DNA from: an uncultured Desulfobacter sp.
GTDB taxonomy: Bacteria; Desulfobacterota; Desulfobacteria; Desulfobacterales; Desulfobacteraceae
Assembly: GCF_963665355.1 (NCBI RefSeq)
Contig: NZ_OY762229.1
Span: forward strand, 3,410,001 to 3,474,000
Direction: 5' to 3'
Length of the DNA stretch: 64,000 bases
Below are positions 1 to 7,574 of this stretch, in pieces; position 1 is the stretch's first letter, and every line of letters starts with the position of its first letter. Below the pieces are notes generated by a model. The model was not told the origin of the DNA. It did not search any database and was given only the letters and a program-made list of their open reading frames with translations. A program made the translations under genes and the position numbers.

Positions 1-13
1 TCAGACATTATCT

Positions 14-550
14 TTAAAACAACAGGTTCGCAGGAGTTATCCTCTTTTGACGATATTGCTCGATAAATTCTTCAGGGGTCAATTTAAGCAATTCTAATTC
101 TTTTTGGTTCGCTCTGAGTTTCTATTTTTTATTCTGCTTCCATCCAACATGTTACATTAACACGATAATATCAAATTTTTGTTTTAGCTCAGGAAGATAT
201 TTTCTTAAACTTCTGACCGTATCTGTAACGTCAATATTAACGTCCTGTTCCCCTGCCCCAAAAAGACTGGAGGCGAGCCCAAGAACTGCGATCTTTATTT
301 TACCGACTATTTTGATAATATATGGTGGAATTAGCGGCATTTTTTGATCGCTGAAACGAACATTTGAACTTGTATAAGAGGAATTAGGTAGCACGTTTTT
401 GATAAAAAGATTCCCTGCAATGATCTCACCGTCAGCAATATTAAGAACATCATAATGATAATTGCATTAGGGGACTTTTTATCTGATGTGGCTGAAAGGT
501 TCAAAGGGAAATACAATCCCTAACAAACTGAAAAAAACAACAACTTTCAT
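14..550 (-). pseudogene. Remnant of secreted 5'-nucleotidase/metallophosphatase-like gene
   Basis: Pieces of one gene can be read on the minus strand in several frames. An ATG at 550 has a good upstream AGGTGG and opens a signal-peptide-like stretch (MKVVVFFSLLGIVFPF) that hits a stop after 23 codons. A second frame gives YDVLNIADGEIIAGNLF and then PPYIIKIVGKIKIAVLGL with KYLPELKQKFDIIVLM, which resembles the domain of UshA-type metallophosphatases where such motifs recur. A third piece near the end reads LKLTPEEFIEQYRQKR and stops at 14-16. The whole is far shorter than the roughly 500 residues usual for the family, so it is broken by frameshifts and large deletions. The family call is by eye; joining the last piece to the same gene is inference. 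Confidence 0.5.
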
Positions 551-606
551 AGAATGCCACCTAATTCTCAATTATTAATTATCGGGGTAAACAAACAACA
601 TCTTTT

Positions 607-987
607 CTATTGGGCTGACACATTTACCCCCATTTCGGTCAGACGGTCAACAATGGTCTTTTCTTCCAGAAACCCCTCATGACGCCAGACCTCTTCACCG
701 TTCTCGTTAAAAAAGATCTGAGTAGGGATGGCCCTTATGCCGAATCTGGGGGCCTGATCCCGGTTCTCCCAAACGTCAATGAAAACAATATGGGCTTTGC
801 CCTCATATGCTTTCTCAAGCCTTCCCATAATCGGGGCCATCATCTTGCAGGGAATGCATTTTTTAGCCCCAAGGTCGATCATGGTGACTTTTCCTTTTTC
901 CGGAACCATGGAAAAATCCTGGGCATAGACAACCGATATGGAAAGAAAAAACGCAAATAGAACAGTCAATCCAAATAGTTTTTTCAA
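607..987 (-). CDS. Periplasmic thioredoxin-fold protein
   Basis: A 126-residue protein with a signal peptide (residues 1-22, hydrophobic core, likely cut after VYA) followed by a thioredoxin fold. The redox pair is C44-I-P-C47 in GAKKCIPCKMM; the usual Trp before the first Cys is replaced by Lys. A cis-Pro segment (IRAIPTQIFF) follows at about residue 88. It should act as a periplasmic thiol-disulfide reductant or oxidant. It sits downstream, on the same strand, of a small CxxC protein and an ArsP-like permease under an ArsR-type regulator, so it probably belongs to that metalloid/redox cassette. Its in vivo partner cannot be seen. Similar proteins are named thioredoxin or TlpA-like; the short length favours plain thioredoxin. 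Confidence 0.85.
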   Translation of the reverse strand: MKKLFGLTVLFAFFLSISVVYAQDFSMVPEKGKVTMIDLGAKKCIPCKMMAPIMGRLEKAYEGKAHIVFIDVWENRDQAPRFGIRAIPTQIFFNENGEEVWRHEGFLEEKTIVDRLTEMGVNVSAQ

Positions 988-1080
988 TATATGATATCCT
1001 TATTTTAAAAGTTCAGACCTTTTTTCACTTCTATTTTGACCATTTCAAGATCAACGGGGTTCAGATCAAAATCCTTGGGA

Positions 1081-1314
1081 CTATTTGGTAATCCAAGCTT
1101 TGATATCTTCTTTTTTAGGCACCTTTCCTGTACACTTCACCACTCCGTCCACAATGACCGAAGGGGTGCCAAAGACACCGTAGGAGGCAATCTGAAGCAT
1201 GTCGCTGACTTTCTCAACACTGGCATCCACACCGGTTTCTTTAATCACTTCCTGAACCAGCTTTTCGGTTTTGCTGCATTTGGCACATCCCGGTCCCAAT
1301 ACTTTAATTTCCAT
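1081..1314 (-). CDS. Small CxxC thioredoxin (redox-active disulfide protein 2 type)
   Basis: A 77-residue cytoplasmic glutaredoxin-sized protein beginning MEIKVLGPGCAKC, with the redox motif C10-A-K-C13, a TPSVIVDG segment holding the cis-Pro, and a further Cys in VKCTGK. This matches the small archaeal/bacterial Thioredoxin_3 family (redox-active disulfide protein 2). In many anaerobes such a protein lies beside a DUF318/ArsP permease, exactly as here: its start is about 35 bp downstream of the permease stop on the same strand. Inferred role: delivering reducing power or shuttling a thiol-bound metalloid for the permease. An AGGAG-like site precedes the start (AAAGGAGTTTG). Between this gene and the next lies about 90 bp with no further recognisable gene. 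Confidence 0.85.
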   Translation of the reverse strand: MEIKVLGPGCAKCSKTEKLVQEVIKETGVDASVEKVSDMLQIASYGVFGTPSVIVDGVVKCTGKVPKKEDIKAWITK

Positions 1315-1349
1315 TTTTCAAACTCCTTTCAGACCCAATTTAAAGGGTT

Positions 1350-2414
1350 TTATAAAATCGTATTAAACAGATATCCCACGATCAGAATACCGAAGGCGAC
1401 AACGCCTACGAACACGCCGATCAGTCTGGGTTTTAACACTTTTCTCAATATCACCATCTCCGGCAGGGACAATGCGATAACGCTCATCATGAATGCCAGG
1501 ACAGAGCCCAATGCAGCCCCTTTGCCCAGCAAAGCCTCAACAACAGGGATTACTCCGGCGGCATTGGAATACATGGGAACTCCGATCAGAACCGAGGCCG
1601 GCACAGACCACCAGGAGCCTTTACCCATGATGGACGCCATCATACCTTCTGGGACAAATCCATGTATACCGGCGCCTACGGCAATACCCAGTATGACATA
1701 GATCCAGACCCGGCCTATAATCTCCTTGACGGCATCCCAGCCATAGATAAACCGGTCATTCCAGGTCAATTTTTCCTCTTCCATTTCAACAGCAGCCATG
1801 TGAGCCTGGGTCACCCAGTCTTCAATGTGATTTTCAAGTTTCAGGCGGCCGATCACCCATCCGGCAGATATGGCAATGAAAAGACCGGTCCCCATGTAGA
1901 TGGCAGCGACTTTCCATCCCAAAAGCCCGTATAGAAGACCCAGGGCGATTTCATTGACCATGGGCGCTGAAATCAAAAATGAAAAGGTGACGCCCAAAGG
2001 AACGCCTGCCGTCACAAATCCGATGAACAGCGGCACAGCGGAACAGGAGCAAAAAGGGGTGACAATCCCAAGAAGTGCTGCAAAAATATTGCCTGCAAAT
2101 TCACTTTTTCCGGAAAGAAAGGCCCGGGTTTTTTCCGGGGTGAAAAAGCTTCGGATGATGCCGACACCAAAAACAACCAGGAAGAGCAGCATCATGACTT
2201 TGGGCGTATCATAAAGAAAAAATTCTATTGAATCTCCCATGTGAGACCCTTGGTTAATGGGGAGCAGATCATATGTCAGCCATTTGGATACCCCCGGCAA
2301 CTGCTGGTAAACCAACCACCATAGGGCAACGCCTGCGGCCCCCAGAAATAAATTCAGGGCCAATACTGATTTGTCTTTCCGGACTGTGCCGGTCTGGGTC
2401 TTACTTGAACTCAT
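1350..2414 (-). CDS. ArsP-like predicted permease (UPF0718/DUF318)
   Basis: A 354-residue polytopic membrane protein. The longest reading frame runs 31 codons further upstream, but the ATG at 2414 has a clear AAGAGGTGG ribosome site and starts MSSSKTQTG, so I prefer it. The hallmark of the family is seen at PFCSCSAVPLFIGFVTAGVP, with paired Cys in a membrane loop, followed by APMVNEIALGLLYG and, in the second half, a mirrored MYSNAAGVIPVVEALL segment. Family members export (methyl)arsenite or have unknown cargo. It is preceded by an ArsR-type gene and followed by two thioredoxin-fold genes, forming a four-gene cassette. The specific metal or substrate is not shown by the sequence. Confidence 0.85.
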   Translation of the reverse strand: MSSSKTQTGTVRKDKSVLALNLFLGAAGVALWWLVYQQLPGVSKWLTYDLLPINQGSHMGDSIEFFLYDTPKVMMLLFLVVFGVGIIRSFFTPEKTRAFLSGKSEFAGNIFAALLGIVTPFCSCSAVPLFIGFVTAGVPLGVTFSFLISAPMVNEIALGLLYGLLGWKVAAIYMGTGLFIAISAGWVIGRLKLENHIEDWVTQAHMAAVEMEEEKLTWNDRFIYGWDAVKEIIGRVWIYVILGIAVGAGIHGFVPEGMMASIMGKGSWWSVPASVLIGVPMYSNAAGVIPVVEALLGKGAALGSVLAFMMSVIALSLPEMVILRKVLKPRLIGVFVGVVAFGILIVGYLFNTIL

Positions 2415-2431
2415 ATCCACCTCTTTTTTTC

Positions 2432-2457
2432 CATATGGACATATGGTGATACATATG
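2432..2457. promoter_or_regulatory. Triple CATATG cluster, candidate ArsR operator
   Basis: Three copies of the palindrome CATATG lie at 2432-2437, 2440-2445 and 2452-2457, in the short gap between the ArsR-type gene and the permease gene. The last two form CATATG-N6-CATATG. ArsR/SmtB-family repressors bind AT-rich inverted repeats of about this size. Binding here is inference; if real it would give the permease its own metal-responsive control in addition to the upstream promoter. Confidence 0.35.
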
Positions 2458-2475
2458 CTTAATTTTTTTTGGCTT

Positions 2476-2823
2476 TTACACTTTGCCGACAATATCGTGC
2501 CGGTCAATCCCCGGAAGAATCTTATTCAATTCTTTAATCTCACTCTCATCCTCCAGCCAGTGTTTCAGGTTTCCGATCATGTTGGCGGCAAATGGTGAAC
2601 TGCTGCCGTCAGACAAAGAATAGTTCACCCACAATCCATCTTTAAATCCTCTGACCAGGTCTGCGTCCTCCAGAAGCTTCAAATGTTTGCTTGCCGTGGA
2701 CTGGGCAATTCCCAGGGCCTCCTTTATTTCGCAGACACACATCGGGCGGTGTTGAAGCATTTTCATCATTTTCACCCGGTTGGGATCGGATAATGCTTTC
2801 ATAACTTTGATAAATGTTCTCAT
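2476..2823 (-). CDS. ArsR/SmtB-family metalloid-sensing repressor
   Basis: A 115-residue winged-helix regulator. The start MRTFIKVMKALSDPNRVKMM matches the first helices of ArsR proteins, and C29-V-C31 in PMCVCEI sits where E. coli ArsR carries its arsenite-binding CVC motif. The recognition helix follows (IAQSTASKHLKLLEDADLV). It therefore probably senses As(III), Sb(III) or a similar soft metalloid and represses the permease/thioredoxin cassette downstream. The ribosome site AGAGGG lies 6 nt before the ATG. A strong sigma-70-like promoter is seen about 150 bp upstream. The third thiolate ligand is not obvious in this short protein. Confidence 0.9.
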   Translation of the reverse strand: MRTFIKVMKALSDPNRVKMMKMLQHRPMCVCEIKEALGIAQSTASKHLKLLEDADLVRGFKDGLWVNYSLSDGSSSPFAANMIGNLKHWLEDESEIKELNKILPGIDRHDIVGKV

Positions 2824-2973
2824 AGTGATCCCTCTTATATACTCCCTGTCATCCCTTCAACACGGCCTCTGTGTCAAGGCGCAAATATTCCGGCTTGGCT
2901 GTTGACGGTACAGACTCCATAGCCCTTACTGTTTGCATTAAATGCCCTTGGGTTTTATATATCGTTAAAAAGG

Positions 2974-3002
2974 AATATATAGATATATATAATTGCTGTC
3001 AA
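2974..3002 (-). promoter_or_regulatory. Sigma-70-like promoter for the ArsR cassette
   Basis: On the minus strand TTGACA (2997-3002), a 17-bp spacer and TATATT (2974-2979) form a near-consensus promoter pointing at the ArsR-type gene. The spacer and -10 are an alternating AT palindrome (ATATATA-TC-TATATAT), a plausible repressor site. The rest of the 456-bp gap between 2824 and 3279 shows no other gene. Confidence 0.6.
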
Positions 3003-3279
3003 GAGATGAAATCCAAAGATTTTTACAGGCGTCCAGGTTCTTTGGAAGCAATTTTAATTGAACTCGTATTGATTAACCCCGGAAGGCCGATGCGCCGGGC
3101 AGTACAATAAAAAAATGCAAAAAACTTGGGTTTGAGACCATACCTGCGGCAAGATGGATTCCCGTGGAACTTAATTCCTGTGCAACCCAAATCCTTATCA
3201 TCAAATGGTGCTTGACACCGAAAAACCAAATTCCTATCATCCTTCGATTTTGGATTTGCATTAAATCAGGAATAAAAAT

Positions 3280-3672
3280 ATGAAAAAATATCCTTTTTTG
3301 GAAGAAATCGGCCTTGAGGTTGTTTATGAAAAAGACGGTGAATCGGAATTAGCGATTGACTTAAAAAATAAACACAGTAACTCTTGGGGATCCATGCACG
3401 GTGGCGTGACAATGACGTTACTGGATATATGTATGGCACGTGCCGCACGCTCAGCAGATTCGGAAGAGAGCGGGGCCGCGACCATTGAGATGAAAGTCAG
3501 TTTCTTTCAACCCGGTGGCCGGGTTGGTCAACGCGCGATCGCGAAAGGTCGTGTTTTGCATAACTCAGGGCGCATGTTCTTCTGTGAAGGAGAAGTCTGG
3601 AATGGTGAAAAACTGGTTGCCAAAGCCCTGGGCACTTTCAAAATTTTTCACGCTGCAAAAAAGGAGGTCTGA
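3280..3672 (+). CDS. PaaI-type hotdog-fold thioesterase
   Basis: A 130-residue hotdog-fold protein. The central segment SWGSMHGGVTMTLLD carries the H40-G-G signature of PaaI/YbgC-like acyl-CoA thioesterases, followed by the long hotdog helix (MARAARS) and a strand region with VSFFQPG. It likely hydrolyses a short or aromatic acyl-CoA in the cytosol. An AGGA site precedes the ATG. The stop overlaps the next start (TGATG), so it is translationally coupled to an HD-domain hydrolase. Substrate is unknown. Confidence 0.85.
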   Translation: MKKYPFLEEIGLEVVYEKDGESELAIDLKNKHSNSWGSMHGGVTMTLLDICMARAARSADSEESGAATIEMKVSFFQPGGRVGQRAIAKGRVLHNSGRMFFCEGEVWNGEKLVAKALGTFKIFHAAKKEV

Positions 3673-4250
3673 TGAACAGCCAAATACCCACACGTGACGC
3701 CGCCCTGGCGCTTCTGAAAAACTACAATACCAGCGAAAGCCTTATTAAGCACGCGTTGGCCGTGGAAGGCGTGATGCGTTACATGGCCGAAAAATATGGT
3801 GAGGATAAAGATACATGGGGCATTGTGGGCTTGATCCACGACCTTGATTATGAGCAGTTTCCCGATCAGCACTGCAAAAAGACCGAAGAGATTTTAAAGG
3901 AAAACCATTGGCCGGAAAATTTAATCCGTGCCGTGGTCAGCCATGGATGGGGAATTTGTACGGATGTCAAGCCCGAAAGCACCATGGAAAAAATGCTCTT
4001 TGCCATTGACGAGCTGACCGGGCTGGTGGCGACATCAGCACTGGTGAGACCGTCAAAAAGCGTCATGGACATGAAAGCAAAATCTGTCAAAAAAAAATGG
4101 AATGACAAAAGATTCGCGGCGGGCGTTGACCGGGCCATAATTCAAAAAGGCGCCGACATGCTGGGGGTTGAACTGGCTGAACTGATAACGGATACGATCA
4201 TGGGAATGCGGGGGGGCGCCGTTGAGATCGGATTAAAAGGTGACGCGTAA
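3672..4250 (+). CDS. HD-domain hydrolase
   Basis: A 192-residue HD-superfamily metal-dependent phosphohydrolase. The metal ligands are visible as H27 (SLIKHALAVE), H56-D57 (GLIHDLDYEQ), a later His (VVSHGWG) and D in FAIDELTG. Proteins of this size are annotated as HDIG or HAD/HD hydrolases acting on nucleotides or phosphate esters. The start codon overlaps the stop of the thioesterase gene and has GGAGG immediately upstream inside that gene, so the two form an operon. The gap to the next gene is 58 bp, so the SpmAB-like gene may be co-transcribed. Confidence 0.85.
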   Translation: MNSQIPTRDAALALLKNYNTSESLIKHALAVEGVMRYMAEKYGEDKDTWGIVGLIHDLDYEQFPDQHCKKTEEILKENHWPENLIRAVVSHGWGICTDVKPESTMEKMLFAIDELTGLVATSALVRPSKSVMDMKAKSVKKKWNDKRFAAGVDRAIIQKGADMLGVELAELITDTIMGMRGGAVEIGLKGDA

Positions 4251-4308
4251 TATGCATTTCTATTCTAAATAAGAATCCAGAGGAGAATCTGGGGGAAGGG
4301 ATCTTTTT

Positions 4309-5607
4309 ATGAACATTGTTTTTGCAGTCATTGTGTTTTTATCCCTGGGTTTTGCCGGGGCCCGGCAACTGGGCCTGCTTCCCAACCCCGCCGCCACCCT
4401 GCCCATGGCAGATCTTTCAAAGGCCATGGTGGATTCCGCCGGCAGCGCCGTTGACCTGGCCATCGGCCTGGTTGGTGTGATGACCCTGTTTTTAGGACTC
4501 ATGAAGGTGGTGGAGGCCGGCGGTATGCTGACCATCATCTCCCGGCTGATCCGCCCCCTTATGATCCGGCTTTTTCCGGACGTGCCTCCGGACCATCCGG
4601 CCATGGGCGCCATGATCCTGAATCTTTCGGCCAATGCCCTGGGCCTGGGCAATGCCGCCACTCCTTTCGGCATCAAGGCCATGCAAGCCCTGGACACCCT
4701 GAACCCGGTCAAGGGGAGGGCCACCAATGCCATGGCTCTGTTCCTGGCCATCAACACTTCCAGCGTCACTCTGCTGCCCACCGGGGTCATTGCCCTGAGG
4801 GCCGCGGCCGGATCTAAAGACCCGGCCGCTATACTGCCCACCACCCTCTTCGCCACAATCGGCTCTACCCTTACGGCCATTGTGGCGGCCCGGCTCTACC
4901 AGCGATTCGCGAAAAGTGATGCTCTTCCCCTTCCCCCGGCAGAGGTATCAGAAGACGGTCTGCCTGATACCCAGGTTGAACCTGAATTGACCCTGCCTGA
5001 AGGCGACGCCTATCCCCTCTGGGTCTCCATCCTGGCCCTGGCCTGTGTGGCTGCCCTGATCCCGGCAGCCGTGCTTTACGGGGACACCGCCTCCCCCTGG
5101 ATACTGCCCGGTCTCATGGGGGGCTTTCTGCTCTTCGGCCTGGTCAGAAAGGTCCCGGTGTACGAAGCCTTTGTGGAAGGGGCCAAGGAAGGCTTTCAGG
5201 TGGCTCTGCGTATTATCCCCTACATGGTGGCGATTCTTGTGGCCGTTGGTATGTTCAAGGCCTCCGGAGGACTGGACTTTATCACCGGCATTCTGGGAAA
5301 GGTCACCGAGCCATTAGGTCTTCCGGCCCAGGCCCTGCCCATGGCCCTGATGCGCCCCCTGTCCGGTTCCGGGGCCTACGGCATCCTGGCTGCCATCATC
5401 AATGACCCGGCCATTGGCCCGGACTCCTATCTGGGCATGCTGGTCTCCACCCTCCAGGGCTCAACCGAAACCACCTTTTACGTCATGGCCGTATACTTCG
5501 GAGCAGTCGGCGTCCGCCAGGTCCGCCATACCCTGGCCACAGCCTTGACCGCAGATCTGGCCGGTATCGTATTTGCGGTGATTGCCTGCTCTATTTTCCT
5601 GGTCTGA
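4309..5607 (+). CDS. Fused SpmA/SpmB-like Gate-domain membrane protein
   Basis: A 432-residue polytopic membrane protein with two nucleoside-recognition (Gate) domains. The N-terminal half (to about residue 200) resembles spore maturation protein A, with LNLSANALGLGNAATPFGIK and INTSSVTLLPTGVIALR. The C-terminal half resembles SpmB, with MALMRPLSGSGAYGI and STLQGSTETTFYV. The family name comes from Bacillus, but fused versions are common in non-sporulating Gram-negatives, where the function is unclear; a transport or channel role is presumed. Its last 172 bp are duplicated at 7267-7438. GC content is visibly higher than in the flanks. Confidence 0.85.
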   Translation: MNIVFAVIVFLSLGFAGARQLGLLPNPAATLPMADLSKAMVDSAGSAVDLAIGLVGVMTLFLGLMKVVEAGGMLTIISRLIRPLMIRLFPDVPPDHPAMGAMILNLSANALGLGNAATPFGIKAMQALDTLNPVKGRATNAMALFLAINTSSVTLLPTGVIALRAAAGSKDPAAILPTTLFATIGSTLTAIVAARLYQRFAKSDALPLPPAEVSEDGLPDTQVEPELTLPEGDAYPLWVSILALACVAALIPAAVLYGDTASPWILPGLMGGFLLFGLVRKVPVYEAFVEGAKEGFQVALRIIPYMVAILVAVGMFKASGGLDFITGILGKVTEPLGLPAQALPMALMRPLSGSGAYGILAAIINDPAIGPDSYLGMLVSTLQGSTETTFYVMAVYFGAVGVRQVRHTLATALTADLAGIVFAVIACSIFLV

Positions 5608-5613
5608 ACCTGG

Positions 5614-5718
5614 GGCAATTCCGGGTTGCGCCTTGAAACCATAAACAAACTTGCCGATCTGCTAAATGTCGGCATCTTTTATTATGTTAAGACTCATCCA
5701 AAGCATTGCCCTGGATAA
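5614..5718 (+). pseudogene. Possible XRE-type HTH regulator fragment
   Basis: Seven bases after the SpmAB stop, an open frame reads GNSGLRLETINKLADLLNVG and ends at 5718. The LETINKLADLLNV part resembles the last helix of XRE/Cro-type helix-turn-helix domains. There is no start codon, and the recognition helix is missing. Its position at the exact edge of the duplicated SpmAB end suggests a recombination scar. Low-certainty call by eye. Confidence 0.3.
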
Positions 5719-5882
5719 ACTATAGGATGAGTTGATATGCACACCTTTTTATGATTTGACCTGATACTTAAGTTAAATTATAACGTGAACGGGAGAATTT
5801 TAATCCCAGTAAATTTTACAAAAACCCTGACGATGTTTAATGAACCTAAATTCATAATTTTTTACAATGGAGGAAATCAGCG

Positions 5883-6878
5883 ATGACAGCCACATTACCG
5901 GAACAGATGAAAGTGATTGAAATTACCGAACCGGGCGGTCCCGAGGCCCTTTCTGTGGGAAGCAGGCCTTTGCCCCAGCTGAAACCGGAAGAGGTTCTGA
6001 TCAAAGTGGCGGCCACTGGTATAAACGGACCCGACATAGTTCAACGTAAAGGGCTTTATCCACCGCCAAAGGGTGCATCGGATCTTCTGGGGCTGGAGAT
6101 CGCAGGAGCCATTGTTGCCGTGGGCAGCGATGTCAAAGAGTGGTCTGTGGGTGACCAAGTCTGTGCCCTGACCAACGGTGGTGGTTATGCCGAGTATTGT
6201 GCCGTTCTGGCGCCCCATTGCCTACCGATCCCCAAAGGCTTGAGTCTGGTGGAAGCCGCTGGAATCCCCGAAACGTTCTTCACGGTTTGGAGCAATATAT
6301 TCATGGGGGCCGGACTTAAAGAAGGGGAAACCTTTCTTGTTCACGGCGGTTCCGGTGGTATCGGCTCAACGGCCATCATGCTTGGAAAAGCATTCGGTGC
6401 AAAGGTGTATGCCACCGACAGCCCTGCGGCACGATGTGAAGCCTGTAAAAGTTTCGGTGCCGATCGGGTTATTGACTACAATACGGAAGATTTTGTTGAA
6501 GTTGTCAGAGATGAAATCAAGGGTGCCAATGTCATCCTCGATATTGTCGGAGGAGACTACATTGCACGCAATATCAAGGCGGCGGCGCCGGATGGACGAA
6601 TCGTTCAGATTGCATTTAACAAAGGCTCAAAAGTCGACATCAATCTGATGCCCATCATGCTGAAACGTCTCCTTTTCACGGGCTCCACCTTGCGCAGCCG
6701 TCCGGATTCTTCCAAATCCGAAATTGCGGCTCAGCTCAGGGAAAAGGTATGGCCGGTGATTGAGGCGGGAAAAATCAAACCGTCCGTCTGCAAAATATTT
6801 CCCCTGGAGCAGGCTGCCGAGGCCCATCGGTTTATGGAAAGCGCAACGCATGTCGGTAAAATCATTCTCGAGGTATGA
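5883..6878 (+). CDS. NAD(P)H quinone oxidoreductase, PIG3/MDR family
   Basis: A 331-residue zinc-independent medium-chain dehydrogenase/reductase. The N-terminal GroES-like part carries NGPDIVQRKGLYPPPKG, typical of the PIG3/TIGR02824 quinone oxidoreductases, and the Rossmann half holds LVHGGSGGIGSTAIMLGKAF, the NADPH-binding loop. Zinc ligands of alcohol dehydrogenases are absent. It probably reduces quinones or enones in the cytosol. GGAGG lies 9 nt before the ATG. The 275-bp gap upstream contains the HTH fragment and no other gene. Confidence 0.9.
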   Translation: MTATLPEQMKVIEITEPGGPEALSVGSRPLPQLKPEEVLIKVAATGINGPDIVQRKGLYPPPKGASDLLGLEIAGAIVAVGSDVKEWSVGDQVCALTNGGGYAEYCAVLAPHCLPIPKGLSLVEAAGIPETFFTVWSNIFMGAGLKEGETFLVHGGSGGIGSTAIMLGKAFGAKVYATDSPAARCEACKSFGADRVIDYNTEDFVEVVRDEIKGANVILDIVGGDYIARNIKAAAPDGRIVQIAFNKGSKVDINLMPIMLKRLLFTGSTLRSRPDSSKSEIAAQLREKVWPVIEAGKIKPSVCKIFPLEQAAEAHRFMESATHVGKIILEV

Positions 6879-7150
6879 CCATTTAAAGCGTAATATTGGG
6901 ACGGAATATTCCGGGCCCGCAACAAACTAAGAAAGTAATTGAATAACTTATTCAGTTACATTTAAATGTTGCATTCTTTCCGGGGCAGTCCGTGGGATCT
7001 TCTTCCCGGAAAGGAACCTGTGGTGTTCTTTGTCGAACATGTTAAAGTGGTGTGCGGGATCATCAAACTCCCCAAAGGGAGACCCGCCCATCATTGTCCC
7101 CTGTCCAGGCGCCGGATAAAACCGTGGCGGACCTAATTCCTGTTGTGCAT

Positions 7151-7203
7151 CCCCCCCCAGCCCGGCTCATGGTGTCACGTGCTCTATAAGGACGGGGGGG
7201 GGG
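7151..7203. other. Facing C8 and G10 homopolymers in a gene-free gap
   Basis: The 696-bp stretch 6879-7574 has no intact gene. Besides the SpmAB duplicate (7267-7438) it holds a run of eight C (7151-7158) and a run of ten G (7194-7203), 35 bp apart, that could pair with each other. The sequence between 6960 and 7150 matches nothing I recognise. Confidence 0.5.
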
Positions 7204-7266
7204 AACGCGTGGATTGTTTCAGGCCAAGAATCGGAATCGGTCATTGGTGGACTACGCCCGGGCCTG

Positions 7267-7438
7267 TGCTGGTCTCCACCCTCCAGGGCTCAACCGAAAC
7301 CACCTTTTACGTCATGGCCGTTTACTTCGGTGCAGTGGGCGTCCGCCAGGTCCGCCATACCCTGGCCACAGTCTTGACCGCAGATCTGGCCGGTATCGTA
7401 TTTGCGGTGATTGCCTGCTCTATTTTCCTGGTTTGAAC
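7267..7438 (+). pseudogene. Duplicated 3' end of the SpmAB-like gene
   Basis: This 172-bp block repeats 5438-5609 with five mismatches counted by hand (about 97% identity) and no gaps. It encodes the last 56 residues of the fused SpmAB protein, from LVSTLQGSTETTFYV to the stop. Four of the five differences are silent and one is Ala to Val, so the copy was probably under protein-level selection after the two diverged. The upstream part of the gene is missing and no start or ribosome site is present. Duplication or homologous gene loss by an insertion event are both possible. Confidence 0.85.
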
Positions 7439-7510
7439 ATGGAAACAGGCGATATATAATTCGGAAAAAAATTAAAATCCGCTGTTATTAATATTGCGGC
7501 TTACGTTCTG

Positions 7511-7538
7511 TTGACATTTGTTAAAGCATTCATAATTT
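7511..7538 (+). promoter_or_regulatory. Possible promoter of the IS5-type transposase
   Basis: TTGACA at 7511-7516, a 16-bp spacer and TAATTT at 7533-7538 lie 37 bp upstream of the transposase ATG. Good -35, weak -10. Confidence 0.35.
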
Positions 7539-7574
7539 GCCTTCCTTAATATTAGCCATCTGGAGGGATAACCC

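Noticed and set aside
4309-5607. SpmA/SpmB similarity as evidence of sporulation
   Set aside because: The fused form is widespread in non-sporulating Gram-negatives; nothing else in the window relates to spores.
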